Source: Paenalicyclobacillus macrosporangiidus
GTDB lineage: Bacteria; Bacillota; Bacilli; Alicyclobacillales; Alicyclobacillaceae
Assembly: GCF_900116805.1 (NCBI RefSeq)
Contig: NZ_FPBV01000005.1
Location: forward strand, 124,001 to 188,000
DNA length: 64,000 nucleotides
Direction: 5' to 3'
The notes under the pieces were generated by a model. The model made no database searches and was not told the DNA's origin. It worked only from the letters and a program-made list of their open reading frames with translations. Shown here one piece after another: positions 20,268 through 29,908 of this stretch (position 1 is the stretch's first letter; each line of letters opens with the position of its first letter). Made by a program: the position numbers and the translations under genes.

Positions 20268-20330
20268 GCTGGCCCGGGAGGCTGGCCCGGGAGGCTGGCC
20301 CGGGAGGCTGGCCCGGGAGGCTGGCCCGGG
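20268..20330. repeat. Tandem 13-bp GC-rich repeat
   Basis: The unit GCTGGCCCGGGAG occurs four times without change (20268-20319), followed by an 11-base partial fifth unit. Each unit contains the palindrome CCCGGG. It lies in non-coding DNA right after the atp terminator and has no spacers, so it is a minisatellite and not a CRISPR array. Confidence 0.9.
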
Positions 20331-20995
20331 CCCGACTTCCTCGCCCCTGAATGCGGTGGGCCGTGCTTGATGAGTGACGTTTTGAGGGCCGCAGGTTCGT
20401 GAGACCGCTCTGCCTGAGCGCACTTGGGGCCCCGCCGGGGACCACGGTTCAAGCGGTTGTAAACGAATTTTTCTTATTCCACTCGACTTGCGAGGAGATA
20501 GCAACCGTATTTGATTGAAGTGACGGTTCGGGCACGTCATAGAAACGATTTTCGACTTATTCCGGGGGCCTCCGGGGCTGCGGGCACCAGGTCGGGCCTC
20601 GATAAATCAAGTCCTGAACCTTATCGATGATTCCTAGCCTGAGATTACGTGCAAAGGTTGTTTATCGATCCGCTGCCATCCGCCATTAACGTCAAAATGG
20701 TGGTATGTGTCCGTGCGCTCGTGACGCGGCCGCTGCCAACCGTGTTTTACTCCCCTCCCAATGGTGAATATCCGTATTCCATAGCGAGTATCCGCACGCT
20801 GGGCACGCCACGCACATCCCCTCGGGCATGGCCGGCGGGCTTCGCCCTGTCCTGCGCACGCCCCGTCTCAGACATGCCCCGCACGGCCGCCACAGGCCCC
20901 CTTATCCCCATTCCCGCCCCGCGGAGCGGGTTGTAACCGCCCGTCCGCCCGTCGTCTCGCGGCAGTTGCCCGGGAAAATGATCGTTTCGGACTAG
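20331..20995. other. Gene-free stretch between the atp and nuo operons
   Basis: No gene can be supported here. Two short similar segments, AAACGAATTTTTCTTATTCC (near 20462) and AAACGATTTTCGACTTATTCC-like sequence (near 20544), recall the TTTTCG boxes of the repeat family near 52 kb, but the match is weak. The sequence is less GC-rich than the flanking genes. Confidence 0.5.
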
Positions 20996-21013
20996 GCGGT
21001 GTCGCGAGACCGC
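20996..21013. promoter_or_regulatory. Palindrome just upstream of the nuo promoter
   Basis: GCGGTGTCG followed by CGAGACCGC is an 18-bp palindrome with one mismatched pair. It ends 16 bases before the -35 box of the nuo promoter, a usual place for an activator or repressor site. The regulator is not known. Confidence 0.4.
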
Positions 21014-21029
21014 TGATCCAAACAGGTGT

Positions 21030-21058
21030 TTTACACCCAAAATAGCGTCTGTTATAAT
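21030..21058 (+). promoter_or_regulatory. Sigma-A promoter of the nuo operon
   Basis: TTTACA (21030-21035) and TATAAT (21053-21058) are 17 bases apart, a 5/6 and 6/6 consensus match at ideal spacing. The nuoA start is about 105 bases downstream. Confidence 0.8.
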
Positions 21059-21167
21059 GTTCAAGGTCAAAAATTCCGCGTCGTATCGCCAACTTCTGAC
21101 CCGTTGCACGAATTCGCGAGGGGCTCTGGTGGGTGATCCGGCGCCAGGTCCGCCTGGGGGGAACGCC

Positions 21168-21536
21168 ATGTTCCAATACTGGAACGGGTACCTGTTTGTG
21201 GCCTTGTTTATCATCCTCGGCATTTTATTGCCCGTCGCCTCCCTGTGGGTCATTGGCCCGCTGTTGCGGCCCAATCATCCCACCCAGGGCAAGCGAACGA
21301 CCTATGAGAGTGGTCTCGAACCGTTCGGAGACGCGCGCGTCCGGTACAACGCAAGGTACTACCTGTTCGCGTTGCTGTTCGTGGTCTTCGACGTCGAGAC
21401 CTTGTTTCTGTATCCGTGGGCGGTGAGCTACAAGAGGCTCGGCATGTTCGCGTTGGTGGAGATGCTCATCTTCCTGTTCCTGCTCGTGATTGGTCTGGTG
21501 TACGCCTGGAGAAAGAAGGTGCTGGAATGGACCTGA
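21168..21536 (+). CDS. nuoA: NADH-quinone oxidoreductase subunit A
   Basis: A 122-residue membrane subunit of complex I with three helices. The loop [32 protein letters not shown] (seen as the blocks YESGLEP and [11 protein letters not shown]) is the family signature. The ATG at 21168 follows GGGGGGAACGCC; the frame is open further back to 21057 but that would place the start inside the promoter. Its last ten bases overlap nuoB. Confidence 0.95.
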   Translation: MFQYWNGYLFVALFIILGILLPVASLWVIGPLLRPNHPTQGKRTTYESGLEPFGDARVRYNARYYLFALLFVVFDVETLFLYPWAVSYKRLGMFALVEMLIFLFLLVIGLVYAWRKKVLEWT

Positions 21537-22072
21537 GCCGCGCTGCGCAACTGCCGGTGCTGGAATACGAAGGTCTGACGCCGGAAGAGAACGCCGAACT
21601 GAGGCGCGCAGGGGTCATGCTCCATTCCTTGGAGCAGCTCAAGGCGTGGGCCCGGAGCAACAGCCTGTGGCCGCTGACCTTCGGTCTCGCGTGCTGCGCC
21701 ATCGAGATGATGGGGACCGGTGCCGCGCACTACGATCTCGATCGCTTCGGCATCATCTTCCGCGCTTCCCCTCGCCATGCGGACGTGATGATTGTGGCCG
21801 GTACCGTGACGAAGAAGATGGCCCCGTTGCTGCGCCGATTGTACGACCAGATGGCCGAACCGAAGTGGGTCGTCTCCATGGGCGTGTGTGCCACCGCGGG
21901 CGGGCCGTACGTGCGCAGCTATTCCGTGTTGAAAGGGGTCGATCAGGTCGTCCCCGTCGACGTCTACATCCCGGGATGCCCTCCGTCTCCGCCTGCCCTG
22001 ATCTACGGACTCAACCTGCTGCAGGAGAAGATTCGCAACGAGGCCAGAGGAAGGAAGGTGGCCAGAGCGTGA
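21527..22072 (+). CDS. nuoB: NADH-quinone oxidoreductase subunit B
   Basis: A 181-residue subunit carrying the terminal [4Fe-4S] cluster N2, which passes electrons to quinone. The ligands are C56 and C57 (LACCAIEMM), C121 ([11 protein letters not shown]) and C151 (YIPGCPPSP). The ATG at 21527 follows AGAAAGAAGG and overlaps the nuoA end. Its stop overlaps the start of nuoC (GTGA). Confidence 0.96.
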   Translation: MDLSRAAQLPVLEYEGLTPEENAELRRAGVMLHSLEQLKAWARSNSLWPLTFGLACCAIEMMGTGAAHYDLDRFGIIFRASPRHADVMIVAGTVTKKMAPLLRRLYDQMAEPKWVVSMGVCATAGGPYVRSYSVLKGVDQVVPVDVYIPGCPPSPPALIYGLNLLQEKIRNEARGRKVARA

Positions 22073-22830
22073 GCGAAGAGGGACGTAAACCCGGCGAGGC
22101 ACAGGACCAACCTGCGGACGCAACGGAGAAGCCGGAGGCACCCGCGCCGGCCGCACCGGTAACATCCGCCGCATCAGCGGCGCCTGGCGCCAGCGCGGCG
22201 GAAGGCGCTGACAAGCCGGCGGCACAGGATGTCGCCAAGCCTGCGGCCAAAGAAGGCGCCGACAAGCCGGCCGTGAAACCGGCTGCACGCCCCGCCGCGG
22301 CGGGGGCTGGCGCCGCGGCGAAAAAAACGCCGCCGCCCGATCCGCGGGCCGAAGCCGCCAAGGAGAAAGCCGAACAGGTCAAGGCGGCCATCGTGGCCCA
22401 GTTGGGAGAGGCCGCGGTGGAGGAGGTGGGGGCCGCGCACTTCGTGCCGATGCTGGTCATCCGCAAACAGGACTGGCCGGCAGCGGTGGATTTGCTGCGC
22501 ACCCACCCGGATTGGCGGACCAACTACCTCGAATTCATGGCGGGAACGGACTACAAGGACAAGGGTTACATCGAGGTCGTCATCTACCTCCAGTCGACCG
22601 AGCTGGGTCACTTCATCTGCCTGAAGACCCGCACCGACCGGGACCAGGCGGAGATCCCCTCCTTGTTCTCCGTGTTCCCCGGCGTCAACTGGGAGGAACG
22701 GGAAATCTACGACCTGCTCGGAGTCACTTTCACCGGCCACCCGGACCTGCGGCGCATCATGATGTGGGACGACTTCAAAGGTCACCCGTTGCGCAAGGAC
22801 TACAACGAGTGGGACGAGCGAAACGCTTGA
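22069..22830 (+). CDS. nuoC: NADH-quinone oxidoreductase subunit C with a long Ala/Pro/Lys-rich N-terminal extension
   Basis: A 253-residue peripheral subunit. The 30-kDa subunit domain occupies about residues 100-253, with the signature [21 protein letters not shown] (shown by EREIYDLLG) and the end RKDYNEWD. The first 95 or so residues are Ala, Pro and Lys-rich with repeated ADKPA-type motifs and are probably disordered. The GTG at 22069 overlaps the nuoB stop and follows GAGGAAGGAAGG. The extension is the odd part; the core is ordinary. Confidence 0.93.
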   Translation: MSEEGRKPGEAQDQPADATEKPEAPAPAAPVTSAASAAPGASAAEGADKPAAQDVAKPAAKEGADKPAVKPAARPAAAGAGAAAKKTPPPDPRAEAAKEKAEQVKAAIVAQLGEAAVEEVGAAHFVPMLVIRKQDWPAAVDLLRTHPDWRTNYLEFMAGTDYKDKGYIEVVIYLQSTELGHFICLKTRTDRDQAEIPSLFSVFPGVNWEEREIYDLLGVTFTGHPDLRRIMMWDDFKGHPLRKDYNEWDERNA

Positions 22831-22878
22831 CCGAACGCTGACGCTTCGGCGCAAGCGCTGTGAAAGCGAGGGGACAAG

Positions 22879-24003
22879 ATGTCGCTCATCGACGAGAAAG
22901 ACCAGGTGCGCACCGAGGAGATGCTGCTCAACGTCGGCCCGCAGCATCCGAGCACGCACGGCGTGTTCCGGTTGGTGGTCAAGATCAGCGGTGAGACCAT
23001 CATCGACGCCGAGCCGGTCATCGGGTACCTGCACCGGGGGACGGAGAAGCTCGCCGAGGACCTGCAGTACACGCAGATCATCCCGTACACCGACCGGCTG
23101 GACTATCTGGCCGCGATGCTCAACAACTACGCGCTCTGTCACACCGTGGAGGAGGCGCTGGGGCTCGAGATCCCGGAGCGGGCGGAGTACCTCCGCGTGA
23201 TTGCGATGGAGCTCAACCGCATCGCGTCGCACCTGTTGTTCATCGGCACGTATCTGTTGGACCTGGGGGCCATGAGCCCGTTCTTGTACGTGTTCGCGGA
23301 GCGCGAGCGGATCATCCAACTGTTCAATGAGCTCTGCGGCGCCCGGCTCACCTACAACTACATGCGCATCGGCGGTGTCAAGTGGGACGCCCCGCCCGGA
23401 TGGCTGGACAAGGTGCGGGCGTTCGTGCCGCACATGCGCGAGCAGTTGAAGATGTACGACGACCTCATCACCGGCAACGAGATCTTCCTCAACCGTGTCC
23501 GCGGCATCGGCGTCTACGACACGGAGACGGCGTTGGCGTACGGGATGAGCGGGATCAACCTGCGCTCCACCGGCTTCGACTGGGACCTGCGGCGCAAGAA
23601 GCCGTACAGCATCTACGACCGCTTCGACTTCGAGATCCCGGTGGGCAAGAACGGCGACTGCTTCGACCGTTACTATCTCCACCTGCTGGAGATGCGTGAA
23701 TCGCTCAAGATCGTCGAACAGGCGCTCGACCAGATCCCGGAGTCGGGCCCGGTGCTCGGAAAGGTGCCGAAGCTGATCCGCGTCCCGGCCGGGGAGTACT
23801 ACAGCGGCATTGAGGGGGCGCGCGGCGAGCTCGGGTTCTACATCGTCAGCGACGGCAAAGACAAGCCGTATCGCATGAAGATCCGCAAGCCGTCATTCCT
23901 GAACCTGCAGCTGCTGCCGAAGCTCCTGCGCGGGCAGAACATGGCCAACCTCATTGCGATTCTCGGCGCCGTCGACATCGTGCTCGGGGAGGTGGACGCG
24001 TGA
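22879..24003 (+). CDS. nuoD: NADH-quinone oxidoreductase subunit D
   Basis: A 374-residue 49-kDa-type subunit that forms the quinone site with NuoB. The start contains LNVGPQHPSTHGVFRL, the conserved quinone-site histidine region; IGYLHRGTEKLAE and the end DIVLGEVDA (the DxxxGEVDR-like C-terminus) also fit. The ATG follows AAAGCGAGGGGACAAG. It is separate from nuoC rather than fused. Its stop overlaps the nuoH start. Confidence 0.96.
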   Translation: MSLIDEKDQVRTEEMLLNVGPQHPSTHGVFRLVVKISGETIIDAEPVIGYLHRGTEKLAEDLQYTQIIPYTDRLDYLAAMLNNYALCHTVEEALGLEIPERAEYLRVIAMELNRIASHLLFIGTYLLDLGAMSPFLYVFAERERIIQLFNELCGARLTYNYMRIGGVKWDAPPGWLDKVRAFVPHMREQLKMYDDLITGNEIFLNRVRGIGVYDTETALAYGMSGINLRSTGFDWDLRRKKPYSIYDRFDFEIPVGKNGDCFDRYYLHLLEMRESLKIVEQALDQIPESGPVLGKVPKLIRVPAGEYYSGIEGARGELGFYIVSDGKDKPYRMKIRKPSFLNLQLLPKLLRGQNMANLIAILGAVDIVLGEVDA

Positions 24004-24992
24004 TGTGGCACTGGGAGGCGAACCCGCTCAACGGGCCGGCGGTACTCGGCATGGTCATCGGCGGCGTGGTCATCCTGATCCTCACCCTGCTGGTGGTCAT
24101 GTACTCCATCTACTGGCAGCGCAAACTCATCGGTTGGATTCAGTGGCGCATCGGGCCCAACCGGGTCGGCCCGTTTGGACTGTTGCAGACGGCGGCGGAC
24201 GTCATCAAGCTGCTGATCAAGGAGGATGTGGTCCCGGAGAAGGCCGACCGGGCGATGTTCCTGCTCGCGCCCATCATCGCGTTCGTGCCGGCCTTCACGG
24301 TGCTCGCCGCCATCCCGTTCTCGGCGCATCACGTGTTCACGGCCAACATCAGCATCGGCGCCCTCTTCTACGTCGCCCTGTCTGCCATCACGATCCACGG
24401 CGTCATGCTCGGCGCCTGGGCGTCGAACAACAAGTATTCGCTCATCGGCGGCATGCGGTCGGCGGCGCAGTTGATCAGCTATGAGATCCCGCTCGGCTTG
24501 TCCATCGTCGGCGTGGTGCTCATGGCCGGCTCCATCAATCTCAACGACATCGTCGAGGCGCAGGCGAAGTCCGGCCTGTGGTACGTGATCCCGCAGATTC
24601 TCGGCTTCATCGTCTTCATGATCGCGTCCACCGCCGAGCTCAGCCGCACGCCGTTCGACCTGCCCGAGGCGGAGTCGGAGCTGGTGGCCGGCTACCACAC
24701 CGAGTACAGCGGCTTCCGCTTCGCCTTTTTCATGTTGACCGAGTACGTGTACCTGTTCGCCATGGCCGGCCTGTTCGCCACCCTGTACCTGGGCGGTTGG
24801 AGCGGCCCGCTTCTTCCGGGCTGGCTGTGGTTCGCCATCAAGGCGTTTTTGTACATCAGTTTTCAGTTCTGGCTGCAGGCGACCATGCCGCGTATGCGGG
24901 TCGACCAGCTGATGAGCTTCAGCTGGAAGGTGCTGCTGCCGCTCGCGTTGGTCAACATCGTCATCACGGCCGTCGTCAAGGCGTTCGTATGA
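24000..24992 (+). CDS. nuoH: NADH-quinone oxidoreductase subunit H
   Basis: A 330-residue membrane subunit lying at the junction of the arms, near the quinone tunnel. Signatures are RIGPNRVGPFGLLQTAADVIKLL (as the blocks GPNRVGPFG and DVIKLL), RTPFDLPEAESELVAGYHTEYSG (as PFDLPEAE), and the final RMRVDQLMSFSWKVLLP. GTG at 24000 overlaps the nuoD stop; an ATG at 24003 is an equally possible start. Confidence 0.95.
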   Translation: MMWHWEANPLNGPAVLGMVIGGVVILILTLLVVMYSIYWQRKLIGWIQWRIGPNRVGPFGLLQTAADVIKLLIKEDVVPEKADRAMFLLAPIIAFVPAFTVLAAIPFSAHHVFTANISIGALFYVALSAITIHGVMLGAWASNNKYSLIGGMRSAAQLISYEIPLGLSIVGVVLMAGSINLNDIVEAQAKSGLWYVIPQILGFIVFMIASTAELSRTPFDLPEAESELVAGYHTEYSGFRFAFFMLTEYVYLFAMAGLFATLYLGGWSGPLLPGWLWFAIKAFLYISFQFWLQATMPRMRVDQLMSFSWKVLLPLALVNIVITAVVKAFV

Positions 24993-25068
24993 CGCCGCAC
25001 CTGGGGCGAAGAACGGCCGCCCGCGTGAGACCTGGTGCGATTCCGAAGCTAAGCGGGGTGAGACGAAG

Positions 25069-25521
25069 ATGTTCGGTTTCCTCAAGGGCCTGGGCGTGAC
25101 GCTGCGGCAGCTGCCGAAGAAAAAGGTCACCCTGCAGTACCCGGACGTGCGGCCCGAGTGGCCGGAGCGGTTCCGCGGCGTCCACCGGTTCATTCCAGAA
25201 CTGTGCATCGTCTGCAACCAGTGTGCGCGCATCTGCCCGACCAGCTGCATCTCGCTGTCCGGGACGCGCGATGCCAACAAAAAGATGCGGATCGACACGT
25301 ACGACATCAACTTCGACATCTGCATCCTGTGCGACCTGTGCACCGAGGTGTGCCCGACGGAGGCCGTTCTCATGTCGGACACGTTCGAGCTCGCCACGTA
25401 CAGCCGCGACAACCTGTACCTCGACATGCACTGGTTGTACAACAACGAGCTGGCGTATGAACAGCGCCATCCGGATCGCGTTCCGCAGACGGCGGGCGAG
25501 GCGAAGGAGGGCGAGGCGTGA
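25069..25521 (+). CDS. nuoI: NADH-quinone oxidoreductase subunit I
   Basis: A 150-residue ferredoxin-like subunit with two [4Fe-4S] clusters: C46, C49, C52, C56 and C85, C88, C91, C95. It wires electrons to NuoB. The ATG follows AAGCGGGGTGAGACGAAG; it is separated from nuoH by 76 bases, the only gap of that size inside the operon. Its stop overlaps nuoJ. Confidence 0.95.
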   Translation: MFGFLKGLGVTLRQLPKKKVTLQYPDVRPEWPERFRGVHRFIPELCIVCNQCARICPTSCISLSGTRDANKKMRIDTYDINFDICILCDLCTEVCPTEAVLMSDTFELATYSRDNLYLDMHWLYNNELAYEQRHPDRVPQTAGEAKEGEA

Positions 25522-26051
25522 TGACCTTCTTCCTCAATGCGCCGATGATCGGGTTTTACATCATCGCGCTGTTCATCCTCGGATGCGCCGTGATGCTGCT
25601 CAGCTTCCAGCGCGTCATCTACATGGCGCTGGCCATCGGCGGGGTGTTCATCGGCTGCGCCGCCATCTACATCCTGCTCGGGGCGGATTTCGTCGGTGTG
25701 GCCCAACTCTTGATCTACGCCGGGGCCATCACCATCCTCATCATGTTCGCCATCATGTTGACGAACCACGAGGCGGCGGACCCGCCGCACAAATGGACGG
25801 TGCGCAACATCCTGAGCGCGGTGGCCGCGGTGTTGCTCGGCGCGGTCCTGCTGCTCGTCATCCGCTCCACCACGTGGCCGCCCGAGGTGGAGGCGGACGT
25901 CAACGGAGGGAACAGCAATCCGGTGGCCGTCGGCCTGGCCTTGTTCCAGAACTACACCGTGCCGTTTGAACTGGTGTCCTTGTTGCTCATCGTCGGTATG
26001 GTCGGGGCCGTCATCCTGGCGCGCGAGCGAAAGGAGGACGAGGAGGAATGA
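25518..26051 (+). CDS. nuoJ: NADH-quinone oxidoreductase subunit J
   Basis: A 177-residue membrane subunit with five helices. The third-helix region [23 protein letters not shown] is the typical NuoJ signature (seen as LLIYAGAI). GTG at 25518, or the ATG three bases later, is the start. Its ATGA end overlaps nuoK. Confidence 0.93.
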   Translation: MMTFFLNAPMIGFYIIALFILGCAVMLLSFQRVIYMALAIGGVFIGCAAIYILLGADFVGVAQLLIYAGAITILIMFAIMLTNHEAADPPHKWTVRNILSAVAAVLLGAVLLLVIRSTTWPPEVEADVNGGNSNPVAVGLALFQNYTVPFELVSLLLIVGMVGAVILARERKEDEEE

Positions 26052-26371
26052 GCGGGATGTTTCCAATCCCGACCGGATCGCTGCTGGCCTTGGGTGCCAT
26101 CCTGTTTTGCATCGGGCTGTACGGGGCGCTGACCAAGCGCAACCTGATCATCGTGCTGGTGTCCATCGAGCTGATGCTGAACGCCGCGAACATCAATCTG
26201 GTGACGTTCTCGCGGCTGGGCGTGGGGCCGAACATCAGCGGCCAGGTGTTCGCGCTGTTCACCATCACCGTCGCGGCAGCCGAAATCGCGGTCGGACTGG
26301 CCCTGTTGCTCGCCATCTTCCGGGTGCGCAAGACCACGGAGGTCCAGGATCTGAATGTCCACAAGCATTGA
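26048..26371 (+). CDS. nuoK: NADH-quinone oxidoreductase subunit K
   Basis: A 107-residue, three-helix membrane subunit. The conserved membrane glutamates lie in [18 protein letters not shown] and [20 protein letters not shown]. It starts inside the stop of nuoJ. The normal length and position make this a secure call. Confidence 0.95.
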   Translation: MSGMFPIPTGSLLALGAILFCIGLYGALTKRNLIIVLVSIELMLNAANINLVTFSRLGVGPNISGQVFALFTITVAAAEIAVGLALLLAIFRVRKTTEVQDLNVHKH

Positions 26372-26446
26372 TCCGTTGCGCAACGCCGCCCTCCCCGGGG
26401 CGGACGACCGCGGACAGGACGGCAATTGCTGACAGGAGGGTTGTGT

Positions 26447-28351
26447 ATGGTGGAGTACGCGTGGCTGGTGCCCCTGCTGCCGCTGGTGGCGTACGTGTTC
26501 CTCTTGGTCCTCGGCCGGCGTGCGCCGGAGGGCATCGTGGCTGGCGTCTCTGTGGTGCTGACGTTCGCCGCGTTCCTCATCAGCGCCTTGGTGTTCCGCT
26601 CCGTCGGCCAGAGCCCGGACCAGACTGGACCGTACGTGTTTCACTGGCTGACGGTCGGGACGCACTCGTTCACCGTGGGGTTTGAGGTCACCCACCTCAA
26701 CGCGCTCATGCTGGTGGTGGTATCCCTCGTCAGCACGCTGGTGCTGCTGTTTTCCAAGGGATACATGCACGGCGACGAACGGTTCCCGGTGTTCTACCAA
26801 TACCTGAATTTGTTCGTGTTCTCGATGCTGGCGCTGGTCATCTCTCCGAACCTGCTGCAGTTGTACATCTTCTGGGAGATGGTCGGTCTGTGCTCGTATC
26901 TGCTGGTGGGCTTTTGGTACTTCAAACCGGAGGCGGCCCTGGCGGCGAAAAAGTCGTTCATCGTCACGCGCATCGGCGATGTGGGCCTGTTCACGGGCAT
27001 CATCCTCCTGTTCCTCGCCAGCGGGTCGTTTGATTACAGCACCGTCTTCACGGCGGCGGCCGCGCACAAGCTGTCGCTCGGCTGGATCTCCAACGACCAC
27101 CTGGTGACCCTGGCGGCCATCCTGATCTTCGTCGGCGCCGTCGGAAAGTCGGCCCAGTTCCCGCTGCACGTCTGGTTGCCGGACGCCATGGAGGGCCCGA
27201 CGCCGGTGTCCGCGTTGATCCACGCCGCGACCATGGTGGCGGCGGGCGTCTACCTGGTGGCGCGCTGCTACCCGCTGTTCCAGTTGAGCCCGGCGGCGCT
27301 CTCGACGGTCGCCTGGATCGGCGGCATCACCGCGTTGCTCGCGGCCCTCATCGCGCTGACGCAACGCGACATCAAACGCGTGATCGCGTACTCGACCATC
27401 TCGCAGCTCGGCTACATGATGATGGCGCTCGGCGTCGGGGCGTACGCCTACGGCGTGTTCCACCTGATGACCCACGCCTTCTTCAAGGCCCTGCTGTTCC
27501 TGGCGGCCGGTTCGGTCATCCACGCCCTCGACACGCAGGACCTGTTCGAGATGGGCGGCCTGTACAAGAAGATGAAGCTGACCGCCTGGACGTTCCTCGC
27601 GGGCGCTCTCGCGTTGGCGGGCATCGTCCCGTTCGCCGGGTTCTGGTCGAAGGACGACATCCTGGCGGCGGCGCTCGAGAGCGGGCACACGGTTCTGTAT
27701 GTCTTCGGGTTGATCGCGGCGTTCTGCACGGCCTTCTACATCTTCCGCGTGTACTTCCTGACGTTCACCGGCCAGCCGCGGGATCCCGCGCGCCATGAAC
27801 ACGCGCACGAGGGCTCCTGGGTGATGACCCTGCCGCTGGTGGTGCTGGCCGTTCTGGCGACCATCGGAGGGTTCTTCAACACCCCGTTCAACGGCTACGG
27901 CCTGGAGCGGTACCTGTTCGCCGATTCGCCGCAGGGGGCCATCGGCGCGACGACGCCGGAGAACGTGGGCCTGATGGTGCTCAGCGTGCTCGTCGGCCTG
28001 GCGGGCATCGGCTTGGCGGCCCTGATGTACTGGCGGCCGGCCATTCAGCCGGAGAAGCTGGCGCGCAGCCTGGGCTTCTTGTACCAACTGTCGTTCCGCA
28101 AGTTCTACCTGGATGAGATCTACTACGCCATCGTGGTGGCGACCGGTAAGGCCATCGCGGCCATCGTCGACTTCGTCGACCGCTACATCATCGACGGCAT
28201 CGTCCGCCTGGTGGCGCGCATTGTCGCCACCATCGGCCTCGGCCTGAAGTACACGCAGACGGGCCAGATCCAGGCGTACACCGCGGTGGCTGCGTTCGGT
28301 GTGCTGATCCTCGTCGCCTGGGCGATGTGGTCGATAGGGGGTGTCCTGTAG
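26447..28351 (+). CDS. nuoL: NADH-quinone oxidoreductase subunit L
   Basis: A 634-residue antiporter-like proton pump subunit with about sixteen helices, including the C-terminal lateral helix. Signatures are FWEMVGLCSYLLVGFW, GKSAQFPLHVWLPDAMEGPTPVSALIHAATMV (given as WLPDAMEGPTP) and RDIKRVIAYSTISQLGYMM. The ATG at 26447 follows GACAGGAGGGTTGT; the open frame to 26426 has no site of its own. Its TAG stop shares one base with the nuoM start. Confidence 0.95.
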   Translation: MVEYAWLVPLLPLVAYVFLLVLGRRAPEGIVAGVSVVLTFAAFLISALVFRSVGQSPDQTGPYVFHWLTVGTHSFTVGFEVTHLNALMLVVVSLVSTLVLLFSKGYMHGDERFPVFYQYLNLFVFSMLALVISPNLLQLYIFWEMVGLCSYLLVGFWYFKPEAALAAKKSFIVTRIGDVGLFTGIILLFLASGSFDYSTVFTAAAAHKLSLGWISNDHLVTLAAILIFVGAVGKSAQFPLHVWLPDAMEGPTPVSALIHAATMVAAGVYLVARCYPLFQLSPAALSTVAWIGGITALLAALIALTQRDIKRVIAYSTISQLGYMMMALGVGAYAYGVFHLMTHAFFKALLFLAAGSVIHALDTQDLFEMGGLYKKMKLTAWTFLAGALALAGIVPFAGFWSKDDILAAALESGHTVLYVFGLIAAFCTAFYIFRVYFLTFTGQPRDPARHEHAHEGSWVMTLPLVVLAVLATIGGFFNTPFNGYGLERYLFADSPQGAIGATTPENVGLMVLSVLVGLAGIGLAALMYWRPAIQPEKLARSLGFLYQLSFRKFYLDEIYYAIVVATGKAIAAIVDFVDRYIIDGIVRLVARIVATIGLGLKYTQTGQIQAYTAVAAFGVLILVAWAMWSIGGVL

Positions 28352-29904
28352 TGGGCCTTGTGTTCTGGATTGTCCTGGCGCCGCTGATCGCGGCCGTGTT
28401 GATCCTGGTGGTGCCGGGCCTGCGCGCGGGCGCACACCGCGCACTCGGCCTGCTGGGATCCGCCGCGGCACTGGTGCTGGCGCTGGCAGCCTGGGGTCGC
28501 TTCCAGTACGCGACGAGCGCCTACCAGGAGGTCAGCCGGTTGCACTGGTTCACGTTGCCGGCGCTCTGGCAGCAGTCGGACCTCTCCATCGGCCTGTCGT
28601 TTGGGGTGGACGGCCTGTCGCTGCCGTTGGTCCTGCTCGCCGCGTTCATCTCGCTGCTGGCCGGGGTGGCGGCGCCGCGGACGCTGCAGCGGACGCGGTT
28701 GTACTACTTCTGGATGGAATTGGCGACGGCGGGCATCCTCGGGGTGTTCACCGCCATGGACCTGTTCACCTTCCTGCTGGCGCTTGAGCTGTCGCTCTTT
28801 GCTGCCTTCTTCCTCATCCATCTGTTCGGGGAGGCGGGGAGCCGGAAGGCGGCGTTCAAGTTCCTGTTGTACCGCGGACTGGCCAGCGTCCTGTTCCTGG
28901 CGGCCCTGGTCGGACTGGCCTACGGCGCGGCGGGCGGCTTCGGCACCACGCAGCCGGACACGCAGGGGATCATCAACGGCGCAGGGGCGCTGACCTTCGA
29001 CATCCCGACCTTGACCGATACCCTGCACAAGGCGTCGGAGGCGTTCTTCACGCCGCACGCCCGGTCGGTCCTGTTCCTCATCTTGTTGCTCGGCGTGTTG
29101 GTGGAAGAGGCGTTCGTCCCCTTCCACACCTGGCTGCCGACGACGCACGAGTTCAGCGACACGACGACGAACATGCTGATTGGCGGCGTGCTGACCAAGA
29201 CCGGCGCGTACGCGCTGCTCCGCTTCGGCGTCGGGCTCCTGCCGGGTGAGGTGCGGCACTGGGGTGTGCTCATCGCGGTGCTAGGCGTCATCAACATCCT
29301 GTACGGCGCGTTCGCCGCCTGGGCGCAAAAGGACTGGCGGCGGCTCATCGCCTTTGGCAGCATCAGCCACATGGGCCTGGTGCTGCTCGGGGTCGCGGCG
29401 CTGAACGCGGCGGGACTCCAGGGCGCCATGTTCATGATGGTGTCCTCGGGTCTGCTGACCGCGCTGTTGTTCTTCCTGACGGGGGCCATCAAGGAGCGCA
29501 CGCAGACGGCGCTCATCCCGTCCCTCGGCGGCCTGTCGCGGCCCATGCCGATGCTCTCCGGCTTCCTGCTGGTGGCGGCGCTGGGGTCGCTGGGGCTGCC
29601 GCTGACGAGCGGTTTCGTCAGCGAGATCCAGGCGTTCATCGGCGGCTTCGGGACGTATCCGGCGATCTCGTTCGTCGGCGTGATCGGCATCATCCTGTCG
29701 GCGGTGTACCTGCTGTACGCGATGGAGAAGACGACGTTCGGCCCGGCCAGGCAGTCGTACACCGGGCTTGCGGACGCGACGCCGCGCGAATATGTGCCGA
29801 CGGTGGTCCTGACGGCACTGGTGCTGCTCATCGGCGTGTATCCCAGCGTGATCGGCGACCTGTTCGGTCTGTCGGTGCAGGCGCTGCTGAGGATTGGGGG
29901 TTGA
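28351..29904 (+). CDS. nuoM: NADH-quinone oxidoreductase subunit M
   Basis: A 517-residue antiporter-like proton pump subunit. Signatures are the LALELSLFAAFFLI helix with its conserved glutamate, FVPFHTWLPTTHEFSDTTTNMLIGGVLTKTGAYALLR (as FHTWLPTTH) and RRLIAFGSISHMGLVLLG. The GTG at 28351 overlaps the last base of the nuoL stop (TAGTG) and is preceded by ATAGGGGGTG. Confidence 0.94.
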   Translation: MGLVFWIVLAPLIAAVLILVVPGLRAGAHRALGLLGSAAALVLALAAWGRFQYATSAYQEVSRLHWFTLPALWQQSDLSIGLSFGVDGLSLPLVLLAAFISLLAGVAAPRTLQRTRLYYFWMELATAGILGVFTAMDLFTFLLALELSLFAAFFLIHLFGEAGSRKAAFKFLLYRGLASVLFLAALVGLAYGAAGGFGTTQPDTQGIINGAGALTFDIPTLTDTLHKASEAFFTPHARSVLFLILLLGVLVEEAFVPFHTWLPTTHEFSDTTTNMLIGGVLTKTGAYALLRFGVGLLPGEVRHWGVLIAVLGVINILYGAFAAWAQKDWRRLIAFGSISHMGLVLLGVAALNAAGLQGAMFMMVSSGLLTALLFFLTGAIKERTQTALIPSLGGLSRPMPMLSGFLLVAALGSLGLPLTSGFVSEIQAFIGGFGTYPAISFVGVIGIILSAVYLLYAMEKTTFGPARQSYTGLADATPREYVPTVVLTALVLLIGVYPSVIGDLFGLSVQALLRIGG

Positions 29905-29908
29905 GGCG

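Noticed and set aside
20268-20330. Short regular repeats as a CRISPR array
   Set aside because: Units are directly adjacent without spacers and only 13 bases long; no cas gene is in the window.
25952-28471. Minus-strand frame opposite nuoJ-nuoL (839 codons)
   Set aside because: Same composition effect; nuo genes are certain.
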